Assembly (NCBI GenBank): GCA_964472565.1
Contig: CAYYNB010000268.1
Span: 1-5,471 of the forward strand
Length of the DNA stretch: 5,471 nucleotides
Reading direction: 5' to 3'
Source of the DNA: DATAMF01 sp964472565
GTDB lineage: Bacteria; Chloroflexota; Anaerolineae; Aggregatilineales; Aggregatilineaceae
Shown here: piece by piece, positions 1 through 5,471 of the stretch
Numbering within the stretch: the stretch's first letter is position 1
Layout of the letters: every line of letters begins with the position of its first letter
Notes under the pieces: model-generated
Told to the model about the DNA's origin: nothing
The model's input: the letters and a program-made list of their open reading frames with translations, nothing else
Databases searched by the model: none
Program-made: the position numbers and the translations under genes

Positions 1-2
1 CG

Positions 3-131
3 CTGGCCTTCCAGTTTACGCGGCCCTTCGGCGGCAAGACCGTCGCCGTGTGGCGTGTCGAACGCACGAATGCGCGTTTTCAGCTCCAACCCGTGGAAAA
101 AGTCAGAATCCTGGAGCGCTCGACGAGTTGA
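3..131 (+). CDS. 3' end of an unidentified protein gene (5' end outside window)
   Basis: Frame 3 is open from the window edge to TGA at 129-131 and gives 42 residues, beginning LAFQFTRPFGGKTVAVWRVE and ending RILERSTS. I chose this frame over the other two, which are also open into this stretch, because its residues look protein-like: alternating hydrophobic and charged, beta-strand-like TVAVWRV and FQLQPV segments. The other frames give Arg/Pro/Ser-rich strings typical of non-coding readings of GC-rich DNA. The stretch is GC-rich like the genes at 2232-5371 and unlike the adjacent nuclease gene. It converges on that gene, with 41 bases between the two stop codons. I do not recognise a family and assign no function. 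No U-tract terminator on this strand is visible after the stop. Confidence 0.5.
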   Translation: MAFQFTRPFGGKTVAVWRVERTNARFQLQPVEKVRILERSTS

Positions 132-150
132 ACGAGGCAAAGACCCGAAC

Positions 151-174
151 TAAAAAGCGATTACGACAGTAATC
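151..174 (-). terminator. Candidate weak intrinsic terminator of the nuclease gene
   Basis: Arms GATTAC (159-164) and GTAATC (169-174) form a perfect 6-bp stem with a 4-base loop. Read on the minus strand, the hairpin starts within the nuclease stop codon and is followed by GC and then five T (156-152). The stem has only two G-C pairs, so it is weak. The U-tract makes sense only for minus-strand transcription; on the plus strand no T-run follows. Confidence 0.45.
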
Positions 175-1743
175 ACTGCTTCTCTAGGATCTCACTCAGC
201 ACGTCATCGAAATTGTACTCTGGCCTAACATAAATCAGTCTGACACCAAACTCATGGCACAGTTGGCGCTTTCGCGCATCCCTTTGCTGAATTTCCTCGA
301 AAGCAGCCGTGCCGCCAAAATATTCGACTGGCTGATCGTGTTGGATTCCTTGATATTCAACAGCAACACGTAAATGAGGGATATAGATATCGAGATGCTG
401 TCTACCAAGCCAATCTGGAGATGCATGTTGCCACACCTCATAATCAGGGAGAGCCGCTTGGATACTCTTGAATAGATGGGTCTCGGAAACCCACCCTTCT
501 CCAACCCGAGGAATCAAGTTTTGTTCTCTGAAATCATTCTCCGCCTGACGAACAATATTATTGAGGATCTCTTTGTACTTCAGGGCAACGATCCCATTAT
601 TGATTGTGTCTGTAAACCGATATGCACGTAACCCAAGCTCACGAAAATGAGGAAACGGAAAAACAATCGGCTGCTGGAAAATTCTGTACATGATACTATC
701 ACTGCTGGCTGCCCACTCTGCAAGAAGGTTTTCGCCTACTTCTTCCTCACGAATCCGAAGCGCGCGTTCTATAAACGGCTCAATAGCCTTAACCCTTGCT
801 CTGCCGAAATCAGTCAGCGCTCCCATCAGCCCCAATAGCTGGAGGACTTCCGATCCGGTGAGGAGTTCCTTCATAAGCAGTTTCAAGCTGAGATAGTCAT
901 CTAAAGGTAGTTTACAAGTTTTGATAGCTTTCTGATATTCCCCCAGAAAGATATAGAAATCTGATGCCCACCGAAGACATTTATATCTAAGCTGGGTCAT
1001 GCCCAAGCTGGACCCGTTTGCGGCCTGCGCTAGTCTCGTCAAATGCGGGATCGCTTTGAGGGGAGGCATGAAAAGCACCTTCTCAACAACATACTTGAAT
1101 GCATAGTTCGCCTGCTCATATAACTCGAGGTAATCTCCTGTTTCCCAAGCAGACACCCATCCCACATAAAACTCTCTTTGCTCGGGAGACATTCGCCTTG
1201 TTCGAATATCATTGCTGGGGAACGGGGGAATTTGAACGGCTTGCTCAATAACACGACGTCGTTCTAGCAATTTGGTTCTGAAGCGAGAGATGATTTCATC
1301 GCAGTAACAAGGATCAGTTGGTGACGGTGCAAGATGCCCTTCCCAACCTTCTTCAGTCGCCTTTTTCAGACGCTCGGCGCGTCCCAGATACCCGCTTTTG
1401 GTGCCATCTTTAAGCCCCCACTTGTGTGCCTCCTCACAGACCTGGATAGCACGACTAGAATGTCCTCTCGCAGCTAGTAGCTGTGCGAGTGTGACAAAAG
1501 TGTCTTGAATTAGGGTAGCATCCCTAGGCTTTCGGGCAAAAAGCTGCGAGTATTCCTCAAATGCGCGCCATGCCACACATAAGCAAAAATCAAGNNNNNN
1601 NNNNGATCTTCGTCGTCCTTGCGATACCTGTAAGCGTTGTAGACAAGATATTGATAGTGTCCTTGGCGTTGGTCTGGATCTGTCAGTTTGTCGAGGCTTT
1701 CGAGATTATAAAGTAGTGCGGTGATTGCCTGTATGTTGAGCAT
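173..1743 (-). CDS. TPR-like / TerB-N-like protein with C-terminal Vsr-type PD-(D/E)XK nuclease domain; frame broken by assembly gap
   Basis: The gene reads from ATG at 1743-1741, with GGAG (1752-1749) five bases upstream, to TGA at 175-173. The first 46 codons run into the N gap. The remaining 1404+ bases continue in another frame that is open right up to the gap, so an in-frame GTG at 1576 is not the likely true start. True length is probably about 520 residues. Numbered from that GTG, residues 21-55 look like a TPR helix pair (LAQLLAARGHSSRAIQVCEEA). Residues 129-168 (MSPEQREFYVGW...GDYLELYEQANYAFKYVVE) resemble the TerB-N pattern (SPxQRxxYxxW, then an aromatic-rich helix). A helical middle follows. 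Residues 362-460 look like a PD-(D/E)XK/Vsr-like nuclease: E365, D396 in LDIYIP, E407-Y-Q-G-I-Q-H413, F420-G-G, D433 and K436 in QRDARK, then GVRLIYVRPEY. The nuclease fold is family knowledge matched by eye; the biological role (defence, DNA repair) is unknown. The gene is AT-richer than its neighbours, suggesting transfer. Confidence 0.8.
1595..1604. other. Assembly gap (10 N) inside the nuclease gene
   Basis: Ten consecutive N interrupt the coding sequence between a first segment ending RKDDED and a second beginning LDFCLCVAWRAF. As written the two segments are out of frame. A true gap length leaving remainder 2 on division by 3 (for example 8 or 11) would join them, so 10 N is probably a placeholder of arbitrary size rather than a measured length. 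The flanks share no obvious overlapping sequence. Confidence 0.95.
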
Positions 1744-1836
1744 TGATTCTCCAACTCAACTCAGAGGTCACTGAATCTCCTTAAGATTACACCTGAACCG
1801 GTCTAATCGCACTTATGGAGGCTTGGATTTTCGGCT

Positions 1837-1864
1837 AGTATCTGCTTCCTAACCAATTTCTCAA
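1837..1864 (-). promoter_or_regulatory. Candidate sigma-70-type promoter for the nuclease gene
   Basis: On the minus strand TTGAGA (1864-1859, 5 of 6 to TTGACA) is followed after 16 bases by GATACT (1842-1837, 4 of 6 to TATAAT). Transcription from here would leave a leader of roughly 85-90 bases before the ATG at 1743. The match is moderate and found by eye, so it could be chance. Confidence 0.3.
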
Positions 1865-1990
1865 CAGGCTGAGACTGAGTTGGCCCCGCTAATCGAGACT
1901 TCTCCAGCCACGCCGGGCCGCTTCTCGTCGGCTTCTATAGTGTCCAAGCGCTCCCGCCGACCCACAGCGATTTAACCGGAATCCTCGCCC

Positions 1991-2091
1991 ATTTAGCCTA
2001 CTTTTCGCCCCATTTAGGTTACTTTATCCCGCGTTTTTTCCCAAAGTAGCCTACTTTTATCCCAAAGCAGGTTAAAAAAGTAACCTACTTT
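1991..2091. repeat. Cluster of four imperfect palindromic repeats (core TAGCCTACTTT)
   Basis: Four copies of a 14-base unit start at 1991 (ATTTAGCCTACTTT), 2012 (ATTTAGGTTACTTT), 2044 (AAGTAGCCTACTTT) and 2078 (AAGTAACCTACTTT). Start-to-start spacings are 21, 32 and 34 bases. Copies 3 and 4 extend to near-palindromes: AAAGTAG-C-CTACTTT at 2043-2057 and AAAGTA-ACC-TACTTT at 2077-2091. Copies 1 and 2 form a 21-base tandem duplication including the preceding GCCC. All four copies are followed by an A/T/C/G pair or single base and then CCC. Extra partial cores occur at 2101-2109 (CTAACCTAC) and 2172-2178 (TAGCCTA). AGGTTA (2069-2074) and TAACCT (2081-2086) also form an inverted repeat. The dyad symmetry and near-helical spacing suit protein-binding sites (operator or iteron-like) upstream of the nuclease gene. 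A dispersed intergenic repeat element is the alternative. Confidence 0.75.
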
Positions 2092-2180
2092 TACCCTATT
2101 CTAACCTACAGCCCGTTAGAAAAAGGTTGTTTCCCCGATTCGGCTTTTTGTCTAAAACTCGTCTGTTAGCATAGCCTATA

Positions 2181-2218
2181 CAAAAAGCGCCCCGACGGAT
2201 CGAGGCGCTCTGTTTTTT
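2181..2218 (-). terminator. Intrinsic terminator after the propeller gene, possibly bidirectional
   Basis: AGCGCC (2186-2191) pairs with GGCGCT (2204-2209). After one C-A mismatch the stem continues with CGA/TCG around a CGGA loop. On the minus strand the stem runs straight into TTTTT (2186-2182), the classic layout for the gene ending at 2232. On the plus strand CTG and six T (2213-2218) follow, so it could also stop transcription from the other side. Confidence 0.85.
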
Positions 2219-2231
2219 CGCATAGGCCGCG

Positions 2232-3803
2232 TTACTGCTTGACCATCACCTGCGCGAGTGTATCGGCCTCAACATCCAGCACATAGGCCGTGCCGTTGAT
2301 CATCTCGATCAGCGCCTTGCTGCCCCCGCCAAAAGACCGCACCCGCAGCGGCGCGACTCCCGTCGATCCGAGCTGGCTGTTGAGCTTGGTCCATTCGCCC
2401 GTGTTGACATTCTGGACGACGAAGTCCCCGCGTATCGTCGTCCACAGGATGGACTTTTCGCCCTTGATCAGGGTGATCGCGAGGCGGTTCAGTTCGCTGG
2501 CGACGTCCGGCACCAGCACCGGCGACGAGAAGCTGCGATCCGCGAGGTTGAACAGCATGGCTTCCAGCACGCCCGCATTGCCGACCATCACCCGCGATCC
2601 GCCATCATTCCAGGGGAAGTCGAGCGCTTTCTGCTGCGTGGAGAGGTAGACCGCGCCGCCGGGCAGGCCCAGTTCCTGGCGATCCGTGCCATCGGGCCGC
2701 ATGCTGTACAGGTGCGCGACCTGCTTGTTTTCCGCCTCGGTGATCAGGCGGAAGTAGTTGATCCGCGCGCTGCCCTGCGTCCAGCTTACATGGCGGCCTT
2801 CGCCCACGACATAAAGCTGGCCCGTCTCCAGGTTCTGGATGTAGATGTGGAAGCGGTAGCACCCGCCGATGCTGCCGCACTGATCCAGGTAGGCGGCGAC
2901 GAAAGCGATATATTTGCTGTCCGGCGACCAGGCGACCTCATCCAGGTAGACATTGGGCTTTTCGGGTGCATTGAGCGTGTAAGTGTCCACTGATGCGGGT
3001 ACGGTGCCATGCTGCGGGTAGGGGAACAGCACGGTTTCCGTGCCGTCCGCGCTGAGCACGCTCACCTGACTCATGCCGATCTTCTCCGGTACAACGGTGG
3101 TGCAGCGCGGCATGTCCAGCAGGAAATGGCGCACCAGCACCAGCTTGTCACCGTCCGGGGAAGGGTAGCTGTCATAGGTGAGCGGCGGCACGGCGACGGT
3201 GAGCGCCTCGTCAAGCGTGGCGGTGGTTTCCCAGGGTGTGCCGGTCAGTTTGTCGGGGCAGTTGGCCTGAATTTCTGCTAAGGCCGCGCCCAGTCGGTCC
3301 ACTTCGACCTGCTGCCACACCGATCCGACGCTGTTGTTGACAGGCGGAATAGTGAAGACGGTGCCCTGGCTGGCGAAGGCATCCGGCGTGACGAAATAGC
3401 GGGTGAGCTGTGCCCCGTCCGCGCTGGGGATGTAGACGTACAGCCCGATCTGCGTTGGCTCCATAAAATATTCGGCGTTGTTGCCTTCCGCCGCCCATCC
3501 GGTGGTGCCGTCGCTCAGTTGAAGCTGCCACCAGATATAGCCATAATTACACTTGGGGCCATCGAGTACGGTTGCCATCGAGCCATAGGCCAGCAGCGCG
3601 ACTTCAGTTGATCCGGCGTTCCCTGTGGCGGGTTGGTTTTTGAGGCTGAGTCCGTACTGCGAAATCACTTTAGACCCGCCGCCAATGCTCAAGCGCCGCT
3701 CGACCAGCCCGGCGCACGGGTCCTGGGCGCGGGTGGTGTGGGCGGGTAATGCCGAAACCGCGAGAATAAAAAACAGGATTAAAATAAGCGCACGTCGAAA
3801 CAT
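2232..3803 (-). CDS. Secreted protein with SH3-like module and TolB/PD40-type beta-propeller
   Basis: ATG at 3803-3801 is preceded by a strong GGAGG (3815-3811) seven bases upstream. The 523-residue product opens with MFRR, a hydrophobic stretch (residues 5-20) and a likely Sec signal peptidase site after T-R-A (26-27), so it is exported. No lipobox cysteine is seen. Residues 35-108 resemble bacterial SH3-like modules: RLSIGGGSKV, a variable loop, ATVLDGPKC, WWQLQLSDGTTGWAAEG. The rest has PD40/WD40-like propeller repeats: YPSPDGDKLVLV (213-224), VAWSPDSKYIAFVAA (290-304), VSWTQGSARINYF (339-351), LYSMRPDGTDRQEL (365-378) and degenerate later blades. Cys84, 182, 234, 309 and 315 could form disulfides outside the cytoplasm. 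It is transcribed alone, away from the lipoprotein gene, and ends at a strong terminator. No catalytic motif is visible; binding of cell-wall material or partner proteins is inference. Confidence 0.88.
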   Translation of the reverse strand: MFRRALILILFFILAVSALPAHTTRAQDPCAGLVERRLSIGGGSKVISQYGLSLKNQPATGNAGSTEVALLAYGSMATVLDGPKCNYGYIWWQLQLSDGTTGWAAEGNNAEYFMEPTQIGLYVYIPSADGAQLTRYFVTPDAFASQGTVFTIPPVNNSVGSVWQQVEVDRLGAALAEIQANCPDKLTGTPWETTATLDEALTVAVPPLTYDSYPSPDGDKLVLVRHFLLDMPRCTTVVPEKIGMSQVSVLSADGTETVLFPYPQHGTVPASVDTYTLNAPEKPNVYLDEVAWSPDSKYIAFVAAYLDQCGSIGGCYRFHIYIQNLETGQLYVVGEGRHVSWTQGSARINYFRLITEAENKQVAHLYSMRPDGTDRQELGLPGGAVYLSTQQKALDFPWNDGGSRVMVGNAGVLEAMLFNLADRSFSSPVLVPDVASELNRLAITLIKGEKSILWTTIRGDFVVQNVNTGEWTKLNSQLGSTGVAPLRVRSFGGGSKALIEMINGTAYVLDVEADTLAQVMVKQ

Positions 3804-3842
3804 GATGGTTCCTCCGGGGGGTGAAGCGGCTAACTGACGCCA

Positions 3843-3851
3843 ACTATACCA
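3843..3851 (-). promoter_or_regulatory. Candidate extended -10 promoter for the propeller gene
   Basis: On the minus strand TGG-TATAGT reads from 3851 to 3843: TATAGT matches TATAAT at 5 of 6, with the TGn extension. No convincing -35 lies at the usual distance, which fits an extended -10 promoter. The start codon at 3803 would have a leader of about 30-35 bases containing the GGAGG. Confidence 0.4.
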
Positions 3852-3876
3852 TGCTCTACGCCAGGGAGTAGTACGT

Positions 3877-3904
3877 TTGGGATATGTCTATCTGACGGAA
3901 TAAT
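3877..3904 (+). promoter_or_regulatory. Candidate promoter for the lipoprotein-dehydrogenase operon
   Basis: TTGGGA (3877-3882, 4 of 6) and AATAAT (3899-3904, 5 of 6) are separated by 16 bases. The transcript would start near 3911, just ahead of the ribosome-binding site at 3919. That placement excludes the in-frame ATG at 3903 as a start, because it overlaps the -10 element. This promoter and the one at 3843-3851 diverge within about 60 bases. Confidence 0.4.
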
Positions 3905-3918
3905 GACGGATACCGTAC

Positions 3919-3924
3919 AAGGAG
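3919..3924 (+). promoter_or_regulatory. Ribosome-binding site that fixes the lipoprotein start
   Basis: AAGGAG lies eight bases before ATG 3933. The upstream in-frame ATG at 3903 has no purine-rich site and would put ten polar residues (MTDTVQGEKK) ahead of the signal peptide. Confidence 0.75.
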
Positions 3925-3932
3925 AGAAAAAG

Positions 3933-4328
3933 ATGAAATGGGGCGCTCCAATCGTCGCCGTCGTGATGCTGGTCGCGGCAGTGTTGGCATGCAGTTTTAG
4001 CACGGCGAAAATTGATAGTATCAAAATGACGCAGGATAAGGACGGCAAACAGGCTGCCTCCGTGTATGGGCCGGGCGACACGTTTTACTGCGTGGTGGAG
4101 GTGGTCAACGCGCCGGACGATACGAAAGTGAAAGCGGTGTGGAAAACGGTGGATGTGCCGGGCGCGGAAGCGGATACGGTGCTGGACGAGGCCGAACTCG
4201 AAAGCGGCAGCGCGCGGCTGACGTTTAATCTGGTCAGCGTGTCGCCCTGGCCCGCCGGCAGCTATAAAGTTGAGATTTATCTGAACGGTGAAAAGAAAAA
4301 GACAGCCGAATTTGAGGTCCAGGAATAA
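3933..4328 (+). CDS. Small predicted lipoprotein with beta-sandwich-like domain
   Basis: From ATG 3933 the product has 131 residues. It starts with MKWG, a hydrophobic stretch (5-19) and a lipobox V-L-A-C with Cys20 as the lipidated residue, so it should be anchored to the membrane surface. The mature part alternates beta-like segments: KIDSIKMTQ (26-34), FYCVVEVVNAP (51-61), KVKAVWKTVDV (65-75), ARLTFNLVSV (94-103), GSYKVEIYLNGEK (109-121) and TAEFEVQ (124-130). The ending 'pAGsYkVeIYlNGe...feV' is typical of Ig-like or macroglobulin-type sandwich domains, but I cannot name a family. Ser/Thr-Ala-Lys after the Cys gives a short linker. The stop is five bases from the start of the dehydrogenase gene, indicating one transcript. 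Role unknown; a surface binding or accessory protein is inference. Confidence 0.82.
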   Translation: MKWGAPIVAVVMLVAAVLACSFSTAKIDSIKMTQDKDGKQAASVYGPGDTFYCVVEVVNAPDDTKVKAVWKTVDVPGAEADTVLDEAELESGSARLTFNLVSVSPWPAGSYKVEIYLNGEKKKTAEFEVQE

Positions 4329-4333
4329 ATATC

Positions 4334-5371
4334 ATGCGAGCAGCACTGATTCATGAACATGGTCCGGTTGAAAAAATTCAGTTTGTGACCGATTATCCCG
4401 TGCCCGAACCGGGGTCGGGGCAGGTGCGGGTGAGGGTTCACGCGGCGGCGCTGAATCAACTCGATCTTTGGGTACGCAACGGCTGGCCGGGGATCAAGCT
4501 GAAATATCCGCATATTCTCGGCGCGGATGCGGCAGGTGTGATCGATGCGGTGGGGGCGGATGTGAACGCTTGGCGGGCCGGGGATCGCGTGGCGATTGAT
4601 CCGACGGAAAGCTGCGAAAAATGCGCGTACTGCCGGGCGGGGATGCAAAACCGCTGTGTGAATTTTGAACTGCGCGGGGAGCATATCAGCGGGACGTATG
4701 CCGATTATATCGTGGTGTCGGCGCGCAATCTGGTGCAGTTGCCGGAGCATATTTCGTTTCAGGAAGCAGCGGCGGCGGCGCTGGTGTATGTGACCGCGTG
4801 GCACAGCCTGATCACGCGCGGTAATCTGCGCCCCGGCGAATCGGTGCTGATCGTGGGGGCTGGGGGCGGGGTGAATACCGCCAGCATCCAGATCGCCAGG
4901 CTGTTGAACTGCACGGTCTATGTGATTGGCAGCACAGACGAAAAACTGGAGCGGGCGCGCGTTCTGGGCGCGGATGTGCTGATCCGGCGCGATATGGAGG
5001 GCGGCTGGTCGCGAACGATCTACCAGTTCACGGCGAAGCGCGGTGTGGATGTGGTGGTGGATAATGTCGGCGCGGCGACGCTGAATGACAGCCTGCGGGC
5101 GGCGGCGCGCGGCGGGCGGATTCTGACGGTGGGCAATACCAGCGGCGCGAAAGTGGAGATCGACAACCGCCTGATCTTTGGCAAGCATCTGAGTCTGATC
5201 GGGAGTACGATGGGGCCGCACCAGGATTTTGTCACGGTGATGAATCTGATCTTCAAGGGCAAATTGAAAGCGGTGATCGACTCGATGTATCCGTTCGAAC
5301 AGGTGCATGATGCGATCCGGCACCTGGAGCAGGGGGATGTGTTTGGGAAAGTCGTGCTGGAGATGGCCTAA
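4334..5371 (+). CDS. MDR-family zinc-binding dehydrogenase / quinone oxidoreductase-like, NAD(P)H-dependent
   Basis: The 345-residue product matches the usual length of medium-chain dehydrogenase/reductase proteins. A GroES-like domain (residues about 25-130) precedes a Rossmann domain (about 150-290). Nucleotide binding is shown by VLIVGAGGGV (171-180), although the usual Gly after the Val is Asn181. The structural zinc loop is complete: Cys94, Cys97, Cys100 and Cys108. The catalytic zinc ligands of alcohol dehydrogenases appear absent: the usual Cys position reads NQLD (41-44), as in quinone oxidoreductases, and the usual G-H-E reads G63-A64-D65. A zinc-independent reduction of quinones, enals or similar carbonyls is therefore more likely than alcohol oxidation; the substrate cannot be told. 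The cytoplasmic enzyme is encoded five bases after the lipoprotein stop. Its AGGA (4321-4324) lies inside the lipoprotein gene, which suggests translational coupling. Confidence 0.93.
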   Translation: MRAALIHEHGPVEKIQFVTDYPVPEPGSGQVRVRVHAAALNQLDLWVRNGWPGIKLKYPHILGADAAGVIDAVGADVNAWRAGDRVAIDPTESCEKCAYCRAGMQNRCVNFELRGEHISGTYADYIVVSARNLVQLPEHISFQEAAAAALVYVTAWHSLITRGNLRPGESVLIVGAGGGVNTASIQIARLLNCTVYVIGSTDEKLERARVLGADVLIRRDMEGGWSRTIYQFTAKRGVDVVVDNVGAATLNDSLRAAARGGRILTVGNTSGAKVEIDNRLIFGKHLSLIGSTMGPHQDFVTVMNLIFKGKLKAVIDSMYPFEQVHDAIRHLEQGDVFGKVVLEMA

Positions 5372-5383
5372 GCCAAAAGGGAA

Positions 5384-5407
5384 GGGATGAGTGGTGAAGC
5401 TCGTCCC
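5384..5407 (+). terminator. Hairpin after the dehydrogenase gene, possible non-canonical terminator
   Basis: GGGATGAG (5384-5391) pairs with CTCGTCCC (5400-5407) through eight base pairs, one of them a T-G wobble, around an 8-base loop. It begins 12 bases after the stop. No T-run follows on the plus strand, so it may only protect the mRNA end or act weakly. Confidence 0.35.
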
Positions 5408-5471
5408 AGTTGGTGTAAAAAAGAAGAAGCGGGAGAGAGAAATTGGCAAGGACCTAGTCTCCCAGAGGCCT

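Larger units (their letters stand above)
1744..2231. other. 488-base intergenic region between two minus-strand genes
   Basis: This stretch is the 5' side of the nuclease gene and the 3' side of the propeller gene. It contains, in order, the nuclease ribosome-binding site, a candidate promoter (1837-1864), a GC-richer segment around 1880-1990 with no feature I recognise, the repeat cluster (1991-2110) and the terminator (2181-2218). Short open frames cross it, such as one encoding HLAYFSPHLGYFIPRFFPK before a TAG in the repeats. They lack a start codon with a ribosome-binding site and simply translate the repeat, so I do not call a gene. No tRNA or recognisable RNA gene was seen. Confidence 0.7.

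Noticed and set aside
1510..1743. Separate small minus-strand gene crossing the N gap
   Set aside because: Only its first 46 codons are credible, and these are best read as the N-terminus of the nuclease protein. The part after the gap is the wrong frame of that gene.
1991..2178. CRISPR array
   Set aside because: The repeated units are about 14-17 bases, vary in sequence, are unevenly spaced and have no spacer-sized unique intervals; no cas gene is present.
2290..3281. Plus-strand open frames across the propeller gene (2290-2649, 2712-2993, 3009-3281)
   Set aside because: They are antisense to a secreted protein with a clear signal peptide, ribosome-binding site, propeller repeats and terminator, and have no supporting motifs.
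3903..3932. Upstream ATG as start of the lipoprotein
   Set aside because: It has no ribosome-binding site, would put charged residues ahead of the signal peptide, and overlaps the likely -10 element.
4277..5449. Long minus-strand open frame of about 390 codons opposite the dehydrogenase
   Set aside because: It lies antisense to a clear MDR enzyme with recognisable domains. Its product is His/Arg/Pro-rich with no motif, as expected from the shadow frame of a GC-rich gene.
5387..5471. Start of a further plus-strand gene (ATG 5387 after a purine-rich stretch, or GTG 5394 in another frame)
   Set aside because: Both frames are open to the window edge but give only about 25 residues of low-complexity, charged sequence, and the ATG falls inside a hairpin. 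There is too little to support a call.

Overview
The window is a 5.5 kb piece of a bacterial chromosome. The best guess is a member of Chloroflexota (Anaerolineae-like). This is inferred only from gene style: a secreted protein with an SH3-like module followed by a TolB/PD40-type propeller, plus a small VLAC-type lipoprotein. No marker gene is present, so the taxonomy is tentative. A run of 10 N at 1595-1604 shows the sequence is a scaffold or draft assembly.

Layout: (i) 3-131 (+) is the 3' end of an unidentified gene. (ii) 173-1743 (-) is a large gene convergent with it. It encodes a predicted helical/TPR-like protein with a TerB-N-like middle and a C-terminal PD-(D/E)XK (Vsr-like) nuclease domain, and the N gap breaks its reading frame. 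(iii) 1744-2231 is a 488-base intergenic stretch. It holds a candidate promoter for the nuclease gene, a cluster of imperfect palindromic repeats (core TAGCCTACTTT) and a strong terminator. (iv) 2232-3803 (-) is a secreted SH3-like plus PD40 propeller protein. (v) 3804-3932 is a short divergent promoter region. (vi) 3933-4328 (+) is a small lipoprotein. (vii) 4334-5371 (+) is an MDR-family zinc-binding dehydrogenase/quinone oxidoreductase, translationally coupled to the lipoprotein. (viii) 5372-5471 shows a hairpin and no supported gene.

Two blocks of different character are joined. The flanks and the 2232-5371 genes are GC-rich (hand counts of single 60-base lines: 70% at 1-60, 68% at 3001-3060, 70% at 5101-5160). 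The nuclease gene and the repeat cluster are much poorer (43% at 541-600, 32% at 901-960, 35% at 2041-2100). The nuclease gene with its upstream repeats therefore looks like an accessory, possibly transferred, insertion into a housekeeping neighbourhood.

The secreted propeller protein and the lipoprotein are divergently transcribed envelope proteins. The lipoprotein and dehydrogenase form a two-gene operon. The most interesting content is the nuclease gene, whose architecture would suit a nucleic-acid-directed (possibly defence) role, and the unexplained repeats upstream of it. Neither has been tested by any search here.
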